DNA from: Campanula takesimana
Lineage: Eukaryota; Streptophyta; Magnoliopsida; Asterales; Campanulaceae
Length of the DNA stretch: 64,000 nt
Assembly: GCA_026119855.1 (NCBI GenBank)
Contig: JAOWBW010000027.1
Location: 1,528,623 to 1,592,622 of the forward strand
Direction: 5' to 3'
Shown here: positions 10,963-21,468 of the stretch, in pieces
Position numbering within the stretch: the first letter of the stretch is position 1
Layout of the letters: the number at the start of each line of letters is the position of its first letter
Notes under the pieces: generated by a model
The model's input: only the letters and a program-made list of their open reading frames with translations
The model's database searches: none
Told to the model about the DNA's origin: nothing
Made by a program: the position numbers and the translations under genes

Positions 10963-12600
10963 ACGTGAGCAAGCTTCGAGCGAAGATCATTGATACCAAG
11001 CTTCAGGAGATTTCTAGCCTTAAATGTCATGTGAGCTTTAAGATGGCGGGATGTGGAGACCTTTCGGAGTGAAGCCTCAAATTTTCTTGAAATCGGCTTA
11101 GCATTATGTTGGGAGCGGATGACGCTATTGGGAAGAACTCTTGAAGGCGATCTCCTTCTTTCTCTTGCTTGGAGATAGATGGCCCTTTTGTGGTTGATAC
11201 CCAAATGGCGGAAGGTCCATGTTGAAAATGTAGTACGATCTTCGGGAGACGTCTCGTGGGAGATGGTGATGTTGTTGCAGATGATAAGGTCTTGGTGTGA
11301 TAAAGTCTCGAACGGTATGTTTGCTTGAGTCTTCTTGAGTTGAGCCAACGGCGGATCTTCGGATGCAGCCTGTGCTTTTGATCTTGGAGAAGGGGGTGCA
11401 GTACTTGCAGAAATATTGGGATTGGCCGTAACTCTGCTTATAGAGTTAACATATTGGCATTGCCCGTTATAACTCAGCCGGGTGAGTCTAGCATATTGAA
11501 TCTTTTTCCTTTTCTCTAAGACTTCCTTCAGAATCTCGCTGTGAGTTCTAACAAGAATCATCAAATTCATTCATATCATCGGAGCCTTCATTTAAAACCA
11601 AGAGGCCTTTTGACTGGAACTGTTGAGGGACCATTGAAGTTTGATCCCTTTCATGGAGCCATAAGACTACTCCCAAATTGCATTGCTCAGGTACCACTGC
11701 CCAAAAGCTTGTTAATTGCGAAGCCCCAATATTTCCCTTTGCTCGTATCACTGTAATGCCATAGCCCAAAAGATTGTAGATTGCGAAGCCCCTTGAGACC
11801 TTTCGGTATTAAGCTTTAAATGTTGCTGGGGACATTGAAGTGAATTGCTTCTTGCAGAGTGAGCCTTTAAGACTTGACCGTAGCCCCTAGAGCGCCATCA
11901 TTGATTGCGAGAAAGGTCCATCCTTGATTGGGGGAACGAGCACGGGCACACATGACAAGAGGGATTTTTTACATCCCTTTTAAGAGACTTTGAGGATAGT
12001 CTCACACATCTTTCTCGAGCTTAGCCTTTAGGGCTTATTGATTGTCAAATGAAGCAAAAGAAGCCCTTGTTCTTGAGTCACATAGCCCCTAGGGCGTCAC
12101 CATTTGTTGAGAAAAGCAAGAGTGACTCATCCTCATGCGAGGGAACAAACATGAGAGGACATGGCAAGAGCTACTCCATTTCTCGGGAGCCTTTCGGCGT
12201 ACTTTAGAAGCACATACTTGCAGAAGCTTTGAAAACTGAGACACGTGTTGTTGCTATTTGCTGCCCAAGCCAATTGACTAGCTAGGGATTATTTGTGCAA
12301 CCTCGTGCTCTTTTATGATGGGCTCGTTCTCAGATGGGTCTTGGTTACCACGGACTTCCTTTTCATGAACCCAAAAATGCACACTACTCGAGAATGATGC
12401 CGATAACCCAAGACAGCCTTTGATGGTGCCATATCTTGTCGAGCCTTTTGCAATCCCAAAGTTGACTAGGTGGGGAATTGATTTGTTGAGGAGATCCAAT
12501 GTAGAGCTCGTGTAGTTGTCTTCTTTAGAGGCCGGGGATCTCTATTTCTCTTTCCCTTCTCTCTCTCACTCTCTCATTTTTTTATGACGCACCCTGTTTT

Positions 12601-12639
12601 TTGCCTAGACCGCCCTTTCGGGTTTTCAATCTAGCGGGC
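12601..12639 (-). other. Putative GNRA stem-loop in element A (copy 4)
   Basis: On the minus strand CTAGA and TCTAG form the outer stem and CCC-GAAA-GGG the inner hairpin. The bases match the copies at 17983-18014 and 37734-37772. Confidence 0.6.
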
Positions 12640-13100
12640 ATCTCTTTTGCGCCTTCTTTTTTTTTTTTGACTCAATTAATGAGGAAGTGTGCATTGACTC
12701 TGGCTGAGGAGATAAGACATGTGATTTTGCGGTGAAGACATCCTGTCACTAAAGATGAGTGACATTGACTCGACTAGGGAAGTGTCCCTACTATTGACTT
12801 CATGTATGTATATTTTTTGAATGACTCACGAAGGAAAGTTAGTTATTAAGAGAGAAGAGAAGGAAAGCCCCAGTGTGATTGCAAGAAACTGGGAGTATCG
12901 TAAAAAGAAGAGAAACCCCTAGACTCGCAAGGAACGGAAATCGATTCCAAATTTAAGAAAGTTGTTCAATCTTGAGGTGATTAATTCATTGGCAAATGAA
13001 TCGTACAAAGATGTCATGACAATTTAGAGAGGAAGGCCGATCACCATAACACACTAGGGCTAAACATATCTTCTTTCTTGCATGAGACCGGACCCGCAGG

Positions 13101-13144
13101 TTGCCTACGTTCCTCCAGTGTAGAGGCTCAGGTCACCGTAGTTC
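13101..13144 (-). other. CTACG...CGTAG structured motif
   Basis: On the minus strand the outer stem is CTACG/CGTAG and the inner stem CCTC/GAGG. Related copies are at 18061-18105 (+), 35535-35575 (-) and 38241-38284 (-). Confidence 0.5.
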
Positions 13145-13263
13145 TTGTGGATTCTCCATTCGCCGTGTTGAATTGTTGCTTCATCGTGACTGTTGTCGAT
13201 GTTGCTTCGTCCTTCGTTGGTGGAATGATGTTGATCCTTGATATGAACTTCTTTGAATGAGGG

Positions 13264-13294
<31 letters not shown>

Positions 13295-13686
13295 GCTCTA
13301 ACTTTTGCCTAGGTTGATTTGAGGATTTCAACCTGAGTTTTTTTTTTTTTTATCCCCTTTTGAAAACTTTGCTTCATGATTGTTGCTCCACCTTTCTTTG
13401 TCTTGATTTCGTCGTTGATGTTTTGATGTCTTCGTTGTTGATGCCGTCGTCGATGTTTAGCCCCTAGGCGTTCAAGCGATGGCCTTCGTTCTAAAACTTG
13501 TTTAGACATCTTTTCATCATTTTGCCAAGAATTAAATTGAACAACTTGGAGGAGTGTATGAGGACAAGAACGACTTTTATTTGATAATAAGACTCGACAT
13601 TGAACATGGGACGAGAGAAAACTTTAATGCACACCTAAGAGGACTTTTGACTCTTTCTTTTTTTTTTTTTTTTTTATATCCTATTT

Positions 13687-14655
13687 CTAGGTAGAGAAAG
13701 AGAAACGAAGATTGTTGTCGTCATCCCCCATGTCGTTGTAGTCCTCATTGTCGTTGTAGTCTTCCATGTCACTACATTCTTCCATGTCATTGCTTGGGAA
13801 CCCTTTTTCATTGAAGCTTGTGTCATAGGAGGACTCGGCCACTTCTCGGAGCAAATTTTCAATTCTAACCCCCGCATCATACATGCTTGAAAAATCGGAG
13901 TGAAAAGCCCCACTAAGATGAGTGCGGTAGTCCATTTTCAAACACTTCAAGAAGATGTCCATTTGTTCCTTCTTGGAAGGCCTATCAACCATCTCGGCTA
14001 GCTTGTCATTCCAACGGCGATAGAAGTCCCCAAATGATTCATCACCCATTTGCACGGTGCTCTCCAATTCCTTCTTGGTGGGGCGGAATATGGAGTTGCC
14101 TTGATATTGTGACTTGAAGGCAAGCATAGCGGCATCCCAATTGAGGCGGGTGGAAACTAGAAGACCCATATACCAATCTTTTGCGATCCCCTCGAAAGTA
14201 AGCGGGAAGCATTGTGCCATTATTTAAGGAGACACTTTATTTTGTAGCATGGCCCAAATGTAGGAGTCAACATGAGCGTCGGGGCAAGAGTTGCCGTTGA
14301 ACTTGCCAATATCGGGCATCTTGAACTTTTCGGGAAGAGCCTCCATTGTGTTCATGAGGAGAGAATCTTGATGAAGATCGGTGCTTGGGCCCTTGTGCAA
14401 ATTTAGCCCACTAAGCCTTTGGTCAATGTAGGACATGAGAGTGTTGACTAAACCGGTATCAATGCTTTGGACCTTTCTTTCATTCGTGAGCCCTTTCAAT
14501 TGGTTATTGAGTTGAGCAACTTCTTTCTTGTGGGCCGTTTTCACATGCTCGTAACGAGCTCGCCATAAATCATCCTTGCGGCGGACATTCTCGGCTAGTG
14601 TATCAACTTGCCCTTTCAATGCTTCCACCATGCGGAATAACCCTTCGTTGGACAC
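13687..14655 (-). pseudogene. Tat-like retrotransposon Gag, one in-frame stop
   Basis: Capsid-type Gag of the retrotransposon_gag family. The N-terminal part (14655-14227) has a coiled-coil-like charged stretch ('EVAQLNNQLKGLTNERK') and 'LPEKFKMPDIGKFNGNSCPDAHVDSYIWAM', the typical start of the capsid core. A single in-frame stop (14224-14226) separates it from the second part (14220-13687) with 'FPLTFEGIAKDWYMGL', 'FKSQYQGN' and 'ESFGDFYRRWNDKLAEM', the diagnostic Gag core. The tail is acidic (repeated D, E, N) and ends 'DDDNNLRFSFST'. No zinc knuckle is visible. The frame is already open upstream of 14655, where the codon is GTG, so the true start is not settled. It is followed by non-coding sequence, not by pol. 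Confidence 0.85.
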
Positions 14656-15903
14656 AGGAATGCCGTTGCGTTGCCGTTTGAAGCCATTGGACCTATGGAG
14701 AGAACACGGTTGATCTTAGGATGGCCCCACAAACACCTTTTGAGTAAAATGATTTCACCCACAAACAAGAAAAGACTCAACCACATAAAGAAAAATGACT
14801 CTTTTTTTTTTATTTATTTATAAAATTTGGAAGGACGTAGTCCTTTTTGGGGTTTCTAGAAAAATAGTGAAATCGTCACACTAGTATATAGACCTTCTTG
14901 CGGTCCCATATACTCATCGGATTCCACCACGCTTGTGAATCCTACATGTGTCGGGATTAAACTAAATTAATGTAGTAAATCATACATGCGGGGACGGATT
15001 TTTATTTTCGTCCATAATAACCACTTGGGGACGGAGTTTTATTTCGTCCAAAACAACGAGTGGCATGTATGATTTGAAGACATTAGTTTAGGGAAATCTC
15101 GGCACATGAAAACCGACTTGAGTCACGGAGTGTTAGACCCTAACTAGAATTGTGTGGTTTGTGCTCGGCTAAAGAGAGGCTTAAAGGTCACCCCCGGCAT
15201 GTAGTCGTGAACTACGCCACGGGCTGAGGTTTACCGCTTCGGAAGAGTCAAGGTCGAGTGGAGCTTGAAACTTCCTAGGACGGGCCTCGACGGGTTTGGG
15301 GTTGGACTTGTGCGACTCGATAGTGAGCAGTTAATAAGAATTGTGCGCGTAGTGTGAGGTCTAACAAGTGACAAAATATTTTTTTTTCAAAGGAAATAAA
15401 AAAAACAAATACGCACGTAATTTACAACTTTCGAATCAACCGTGTGACCGATAAAAATGAATAAACAAAAGTAAAAGAGGGTGTATGCAGGCCCGGTGCC
15501 CACACACTGTCAAAACTGCCCATTATGTTCACTGTTCTGTTCTGGAAAATGGCCCAGAAGCGCGCGAATCAGGGCAGATACGTGGGAAGCGCGCGCATTG
15601 CGCCATGAATGTGGGAGGCGCGCGCATCTGGGGTACCTGTCAGAATGTCAGAAGAAACCGTAGACTCAGGGGATTGCCCTGGTCCCAAATTATGTAACTT
15701 TCCCCTGCAGAAACTTGTTAGCATAGAAATATGAAATTTGAAGGACAAGATGGAAGGTGGGCGATTCTGGTAATAAGGGTCGGACGCGCGCGCTTTAGGC
15801 CAAGAAGGCCGGAGGCGCACGCTTCCTACCCTTTTTACCAGAATATCCAGAAAACAGATATAAGAACACCAAAAGCAGAAAATGCAAGTTTAACCCTCTA
15901 TGT
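14656..15903 (-). other. Leader of element A (between primer site and gag)
   Basis: No gene is seen. The part next to the primer site (15480-15903) is homologous, inverted, to 23793-24215 downstream of LTR-2, which identifies both as leader of the same family. It holds several GCGCGC motifs (about 15559, 15589, 15617, 15784 and 15815). Confidence 0.7.
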
Positions 15904-15920
15904 CCCCAGCAGAGTCACCA
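15904..15920 (-). other. Primer-binding site, tRNA-Arg type (element A)
   Basis: The minus strand reads TGGTGACTCTGCTGGGG, close to the complement of the plant tRNA-Arg(ACG) 3' end (TGGCGACTCCACTGGGG) with three differences. It lies one base from LTR-1. tRNA-Arg priming is known for Ogre/Tat elements. Confidence 0.75.
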
Positions 15921-15921
15921 C

Positions 15922-17193
15922 TGTAGATACCCCGGGGAACCACGGCTTGGCTAGAGCGGTGAATTAACCTAGGATGTCTACTTGATTTTAAGAGTTGCCA
16001 CCCACGTTTTAGAGGAACGCGAGAAAACCTAAGAAAATAGCTTTTTTTATTGATTACGAAACCAAAGATTCTTGAGATGAGGGGTTCGGGGGTTAAGTGA
16101 CGGAGTGGGAAGTACTTAAACACCCACTCCGCCCCGCTTACGCGGGTCTTGCTACTTTCGATGTTCTAATACTAAAAAGAAAAGTCCTTCAATTATTAAT
16201 GTAAGAAGTGCTAACAATTACAATGGAAAGAAATGGGAAATTTACAAACGAAAATAAAAGAGAATTGTTTTATTTATTTAATGGTAAAGATTACATGTCA
16301 AACTATTCTAACAATTATATTAAGAAAAGAATGGTAAATTAAAGTAGAGATTAAATGTAGGGAGATAACATTAACCAACTTTAATGTAGTAAAGTGGTCA
16401 TTTGGTCATGTCCCAATTGATGGGGGTTGCATACATTACTAAGACATGTAAAATAAGAAGAGAAGAAGAATAAAGTACCTTAAGAAATAAGACTTCAAAC
16501 TTGGACTTGAAAATGGTGTTGTTGTAGGGAAATTGTTGTAGAACAATTTGTGTAGAGTCTTGTTGTTAAGAACTCTTGTTGGGAAAATTTGTGTATAGTG
16601 TAGTTTGTGAATTAAAGTTGAGGTCCTTTTCTAAGGTAGAAATGAGAGGTTTTTATAGGTAGGAAAGAGAGGGAAAGGTTGGAGGGAAAATAATCAATCC
16701 ATGTGAGATGGAATTGACCAATAGAAAATAAGATAAATAAAATAATAAATGAAATAAATAAAAGAAATCAAATAATAATAAAAAGAAATATTTTGTTTTT
16801 AAGAAATGGGTAGAATAATGGGATTAGAGGTTATAAAACTAGGGGGTGAATGTGGAGGTAAAAAGAGGTTCTTTTGTGATCAAGAAGAGATGTTGTAAAT
16901 AAGAAAAGGGAGGGAAATAAGGTACAACCCGTTACTGCCATAATGGGAGGCGCGCGAGTCCCGCTTTAGGGGCGAGACGCGCGCGCAGCCCACAAACAGT
17001 GTCGGAAGCGCCCGCGGGTGGAAAATACAGAATGACAGAAATGACTCTAAAGTTAATTCTGTTATGCAGTTTAGTCCAAAACTAACAGAATCAGTTAGGA
17101 ACTTAACCGAAGTAACAGAAATTAACAAAAATAAGTTAAATAAAGATACTATGTATTCAATCGGGGTGAAAGGTCCAAGACAGGGTGTCTACA
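15922..17193 (-). repeat. LTR-1: 5' LTR of element A (1272 bp)
   Basis: Ends are TGTAGA...TCTACA, shared with LTR-2, LTR-3 and LTR-4. The primer site lies on the left and foreign integrase sequence on the right, so this is a 5' LTR read on the minus strand. It is closest in length and sequence to LTR-3; LTR-2 and LTR-4 form a second subfamily of about 1.0 kb. Confidence 0.9.
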
Positions 17194-17888
17194 TCATGTG
17201 TCGGTACGGCGTTCCTCATTAAATCATCTCAGACAATGGTTCTCACTTTGAGAAAGAGATGGACGCGCTCCTGGTAGAATACAAGATTACTAAGCACAAG
17301 TCATCTCCATACCGCCCTCAAGCAAACGGCGCGGTCGAAGCAGCTAATAAGACAATCGAGACCATTGTGAAGAAAATGGCCTCCACCGGAAGGGATTGGC
17401 CCGAAAAGCTACCTCTAGCATTATGGGGATACCGCACGTCAATACGGACAGCAACTGGAGAAACTCCTTATGCACTGGTGTATGGTTCCGAAGATGTACT
17501 CCCAATAGAGCTCGAAGCCCCATCCCTACGAGTTCTCCTCTAGAACCAAGTCAATGAAATCGATTGGATGCAAAGTCGATATGAACATCTAGCTCTACTC
17601 GACGAGAAAAGGCTAAGGGCACTCGAACGTACGAGAGCCTATCAACAAAGAATGGCAAGGGCTTTCAACAAAAAGGTGAAGCCTCGAAACGTCAATGTGG
17701 GAGATTTGGTCCTAAGACAACATCCTCCTAATGCCATGAACCCCCTTGGAAAATGGGGACCCTGATGGATCGGTCCGTACGTGGTCAAGAAGATACTAAG
17801 CGGCGGTGCAGTCCGACTCATGGATTTAGATGGAGATCATCTACCGAAGGAAGTCAACCTCGACAAGCTGAAGAGATTCTACGCTTAA
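17194..17888 (+). pseudogene. Integrase C-terminal half of element C, three stops
   Basis: One continuous frame holds 'SDNGSHFEKEMDALL', 'SSPYRPQANGAVEAANK' (second D and catalytic E region), 'LPLALWGYRTSIRTATGETPYALVYG' and the C-terminal 'NVNVGDLVLRQ', 'GPYVV' and 'LDKLKRFYA'. In-frame stops lie at 17220-17222, 17541-17543 and 17763-17765, with no frameshift. The N-terminal zinc domain and first catalytic D are absent: the LTR of element A cuts the frame at 17193/17194. The normal stop is TAA 17886-17888. Confidence 0.88.
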
Positions 17889-17917
17889 TAAACGAAGAAC
17901 ATTCAAAAAAATGGCTC

Positions 17918-17950
17918 GCTAGGTTGAAAACCCGCAAGGGCGGCCTAGGC
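17918..17950 (+). other. Putative GNRA stem-loop (copy 2, GCAA loop)
   Basis: CTAGG (17919-17923) pairs with CCTAG (17944-17948). The inner CCC/GGG (17931-17933 with 17938-17940) encloses GCAA. It begins 30 bp after the integrase stop. Loop and outer stem both differ from copies 1 and 3 but keep the fold. Confidence 0.65.
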
Positions 17951-17981
17951 AAAAATTAGAGCACGTGCAAAAAAGAAGCCC

Positions 17982-18014
17982 GCTAGATTGAAAACCCGAA
18001 AGGGCGGTCTAGGC
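17982..18014 (+). other. Putative GNRA stem-loop (copy 3, GAAA loop)
   Basis: CTAGA (17983-17987) pairs with TCTAG (18008-18012). CCC (17995-17997) and GGG (18002-18004) enclose GAAA. It is tandem with copy 2 at a 64-bp period. Confidence 0.65.
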
Positions 18015-18060
18015 AAAAAACAGGGTGCACACAAAAAAAAAAATTGGTCCTCGTTTGTTT

Positions 18061-18105
18061 GAACTACGGAGACCTGAGCCTCTACACTGGAGGAACGTAG
18101 GCAAC
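18061..18105 (+). other. CTACG...CGTAG structured motif in element C
   Basis: CTACG (18064-18068) can pair with CGTAG (18096-18100), with an inner CCTC/GAGG stem. The same motif lies on the minus strand in elements A and B. Confidence 0.5.
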
Positions 18106-18292
18106 CCTCGGGTGCGGTCTAAAATATAAACAAATACCCAAATCATTTCAAATTAACGAGATGCAATTTTATTCAAATCCTTAAATCATTTTTGCCATTA
18201 CAATGGGAATGTTGAGCTATTAAAAGATATAAAACATTAATTCCTAACAAAGTGGTCTATTTTAATTGCAATCTTGAGGTACAAAAGAAAAT

Positions 18293-18712
18293 CTAATCTT
18301 TCTTAGACTTGGGAACCCATTGCTTCTTGATGTGGCCTTTAGTCTTCTTGGATGGGGGCGAAACATTCTTGAGACCACCAAGACGAGAGAAGACACTAGG
18401 ACGGGACGGAGCTTCATTAACGGCCTTTCCTTTACCTTTGTCAAGCGGAACCTTAGCGGGAACAACCATGGGACGATTCCACACATGAGAAGAATTTCCC
18501 TTACCCTTCTTCTTCTTAGGCAAATAACGGGGCCTATAATCCCTCACATGGACCACCGGCTTCACGGAATCAACGGCAACAACACCCTCATTTGGCCTTC
18601 CCAAACGATCAAAGATGCTAGGACGTGCCTTCACAATTGGGGCAATGGGGCCGGACTTATCGCCTTCGGGGACGGAAACTTTGACTTCAAAAGTGAAGGT
18701 CATCGGGGCCAT
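18293..18712 (-). CDS. Antisense ORF in element C: basic protein with duplicated RPS(I/V)FxRLG motif
   Basis: An intact 139-residue frame from ATG 18712 on the strand opposite to pol. It contains the motif RPSIFDRLG near residue 31 and a second copy, RPSVFSRLG, near residue 103. Lysine-rich patches 'PKKKKGKG' and 'KKTKGHIKKQWVPKSKKD' lie in the middle and at the C terminus. The composition suggests nucleic-acid binding or nuclear targeting. I do not recognise a named family; similar '(S/I)FDRLG' strings occur in plant retrotransposon proteins. A TATA-like box (18792-18802) lies about 80 bp upstream of the ATG on the same strand. Whether it is a protein of its own or the remnant of an old exon is open. 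Confidence 0.55.
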   Translation of the reverse strand: MAPMTFTFEVKVSVPEGDKSGPIAPIVKARPSIFDRLGRPNEGVVAVDSVKPVVHVRDYRPRYLPKKKKGKGNSSHVWNRPMVVPAKVPLDKGKGKAVNEAPSRPSVFSRLGGLKNVSPPSKKTKGHIKKQWVPKSKKD

Positions 18713-18791
18713 CGCTACAAGAATTTTGAGGTATAGAGGAAGGGAAAAGATGCAGAATATTGCTGTGTAACCATTCTGTTCGAAAATAGTT

Positions 18792-18802
18792 TAAATTTAT
18801 AG
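18792..18802 (-). promoter_or_regulatory. TATA box for the antisense ORF
   Basis: The minus strand reads CTATAAATTTA about 80 bp before the ATG at 18712. A cluster of three GCGCGC motifs (about 18850-18925) lies just upstream on that strand. Confidence 0.5.
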
Positions 18803-20454
18803 CTGTTGAAGTGTTCTGATCAGAAAAGAAAATGGCTGGAATTCAGCAAGCCAGAAGCGCGCGCCTCCGACAAGCGATGCAAGACGCGCGCCCCTCCTAT
18901 GCCCAAGTCCAGGCGCGCGCGCCTTTGACAGCAGACAGAAACAGAAATAGCCTTTGTCAGCTCAGAACAGAACCCAGGCATTCCAACACCTTCAACCTAC
19001 AGAAAAGATCAATCCCAGCAACAAAAGAAGCTCAAACGACAACAGCAAACACACTTTGGGCACACATTTGTTTGTAAAGATTCGACACTTAGGACCAAGT
19101 CTAGATAGATAACTAAAAAAGCGTAGTAAATAACTAGGATTGTAAATACGTGCTAAATGTTTATTACAGGTAAATAAAAGTATTTTCAGTCTCTCATCCT
19201 CCCCAAAAGACTACTCAAAATCATCATCATCGGCAGCACCGTGCCCACCCCCACTGCCACTCTCAGTCTCCTCGTCATCATCATCATCATCATCAGCAGA
19301 TTATTCCTCCTCAGATGTCTCCACCACAACATCATGCCGGCTCCTCTTGGCAGCTCTCCCTGATGAACTAGCACCACCCCTACTCTGGCTACCTCCTCGG
19401 ATCAGACTCCTGCTCAGTGACTGCCTCGCCGAAGAGACAGCCTCATCAATATCCAGTGTGACGTCCCTGCAGCCTCGTCCCATTCCCCGAGCACCTCGGG
19501 CAGCTCCTCTCGCAGCACCAGAGACAGCACCAGCAGCGTCCCTAGTCATAGCAGCAATGTCCCTGCAAAGCCCTAGCACCCTCTCCTCCAACTAATGCAG
19601 TCTCCTCCTCATCCCTTTGTTCTGTCTGCCCAAGTGCCTATAAGAAGCTACAAGTACCTGTTACAATGGAGGACAGGAAAGAAAATTACATCAATACAAG
19701 GAACAGAAAAGCAAGACTGGAACTGAGAAATGCAAAGACAGTCAGAAAAGTATAGCACATCAGCTTGAGCAGGAGGCTCTCTCTCCGGTGACATGTCCTC
19801 AGGAACAATCTCCCTCTGCTCCTCGAAAACCTCAAAGTTTAAATAAGTATAGTACGGAGGAGGCAAAGGAGGATCAAAGCAATATCAGGCACCGGTGGCA
19901 TAAAACCGAACGGAGGTCGTGGGAGCAGCATTTGCTCTCCTCGGGTCAGGAAACATAAAACCCTGCATCAGATTATTCTCCCTAAAAAGGCCATAGTCCT
20001 GATCCAGGTGAATATAGGGGACAGCATCAATCCCTACCATGAATGCCGCACGGTCTGCCTCTGAAAGTGACCTCCAATTACGAGGACAAAAGGGAGGAAC
20101 GTATGGAACTGCAGGACGAGGGGGGTTGTAAAAATCCGTCACCTGGGTGCCATGCTGCCAGAACACTCTGTCTCCCAAATACAGAGCCATGCACTCCAAC
20201 GAACTCATCAAAAGTCGGGTACCGGTAGGAATCAGAGTATGCTCGAACCAGTGCTGAACCAACCTCCACGGATACAAAGAAAAGACAACAGACTCAGGCC
20301 TCAAGGTATCCAAATGCCGCCGGGCCGAGGTAAGACTGATGGGGTTCGTACCGGTCTTCATATTCCGACTTGTGACCACAGTGACACAGGGGCTGGCCTG
20401 GCCTTCCTTATCAATCTTGAAGTCCCTCAGATTCAGGACAGCAAAGGCCCAGAG

Positions 20455-20549
20455 CTGTAGACAAAAAGCAGAAACAGAGTTAATGACAGTCAACAAAAGC
20501 AGTTATAACCAAGACAAGAAAAGTGTAAAGGGTACAGAAAATGGTATAC
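20455..20549 (-). other. Intron 2 of the antisense PMD gene (95 bp)
   Basis: On the minus strand the donor GAG|GTATAC and acceptor CTACAG|CTC join two phase-0 coding segments. The intron contains in-frame stops, and the protein match resumes directly at the acceptor. Confidence 0.7.
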
Positions 20550-21194
20550 CTCCCACAACAAGCTAAAGCCCGTAACCGAGCTGCCAGTCGAACGGCTGGT
20601 CAAATCCAGGCCATGATAACAAGCGGCCAGACCCGCAGCACCCCAGTTATACCAGCCAATATCATCCAGGTCCAACAAAGCCAGAGAGGCTGAAGACCCT
20701 CCATTGGCAAAGAAAGTATGGGACAACAAATACCAGATAAAGCAACGGGGCACAGCATCGACCCTAACAGCAGTCACACCCCGAGACTCAGCCAAGAGGA
20801 TGTTAAAATAACGGCGGATGCTTCCCCAAGTCACCTGATAGTTCTTCGCAACAAAACGGCAATCAACCAGAGCCAACAGCTCATCAGGAGTCCAATGAGC
20901 CACTCTCTGAGCATAAGGGACCGGTTCTCCCATGAACGGTATACCCGTCAAAGCTGTAAAGTCAGTGGGCGTCATAGTCACCTCGCCCATGGGTAAATGA
21001 AAGGTGTGGGTGGTGTCCCACCATCTTTCCCTCAATGCCTGAACCACATCGGGATCATTCTTTAAAGCTGGAAGGTTGGTGACAAAAAGACCAAAATGGG
21101 TCTCTGTAACTCGGGCTCGAACGTTCTCAGGCAGCCTCTTCCATATGGATATCGGCCCATGATCCCCACCTCGAATCTCTGTCAGACGGCTCCA

Positions 21195-21468
21195 CTCTTA
21201 AAATGAGACAAAAAACAGAGAAAAATTCGTCAGCATAACTGCTAGAAAACGGATGAATCCGACATGAAGATTTCGATAGCATGGCAATGTCACAATGTGC
21301 AAGCAAGTGTGTGAACATGAAAATGGGTGTCCCAGCATGTTTCTTACAACAAATCAGCGGCAACAAACAACATGCAATGAACGACCAATAAAGTTGCTGC
21401 AACAATATTTCAGGTAAAATGGAACATCATGAAATCCGAAATCGACAAAGAAGACGAAGCATTCTTAC
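21195..21468 (-). other. Intron 1 of the antisense PMD gene (274 bp)
   Basis: On the minus strand the donor TTG|GTAAGA is canonical. The acceptor TTTTAAGAG|TGG restores phase 0 into the PMD segment. T-rich sequence lies before the acceptor. Confidence 0.65.

Larger units (their letters stand above)
10963..13680 (-). other. Non-coding 3' part of Tat-like element A
   Basis: No convincing gene lies here; the ORFs are short and show no family. The region aligns with 36075-38430 (element B). Recognisable parts on the minus strand are a decayed stem-loop copy (about 13346-13302), a T-run (13267-13294, an A-run in the element's sense), a CTACG...CGTAG motif (13144-13101) and a well-kept GNRA stem-loop (12639-12601). 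Confidence 0.65.
10963..17193 (-). mobile_element. Tat-like element A: gag-only, non-autonomous, truncated by Athila
   Basis: On the minus strand it reads LTR-1 (17193-15922), tRNA-Arg primer site (15920-15904), leader, gag (about 14655-13687), then a long non-coding region to 10963. That non-coding region matches 36075-38430 of element B in the same orientation. No protease, RT or integrase follows gag, although about 2.7 kb is present, so the element looks non-autonomous. The Athila element is inserted in it, and its far end lies beyond the window. Its 5' LTR outer edge (17193) abuts the integrase frame of element C, so A inserted into C. Confidence 0.8.

Noticed and set aside
10845..11570. 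241-codon minus-strand frame spanning the Athila LTR end
   Set aside because: It crosses the insertion border between two unrelated elements and matches nothing; a chance frame.
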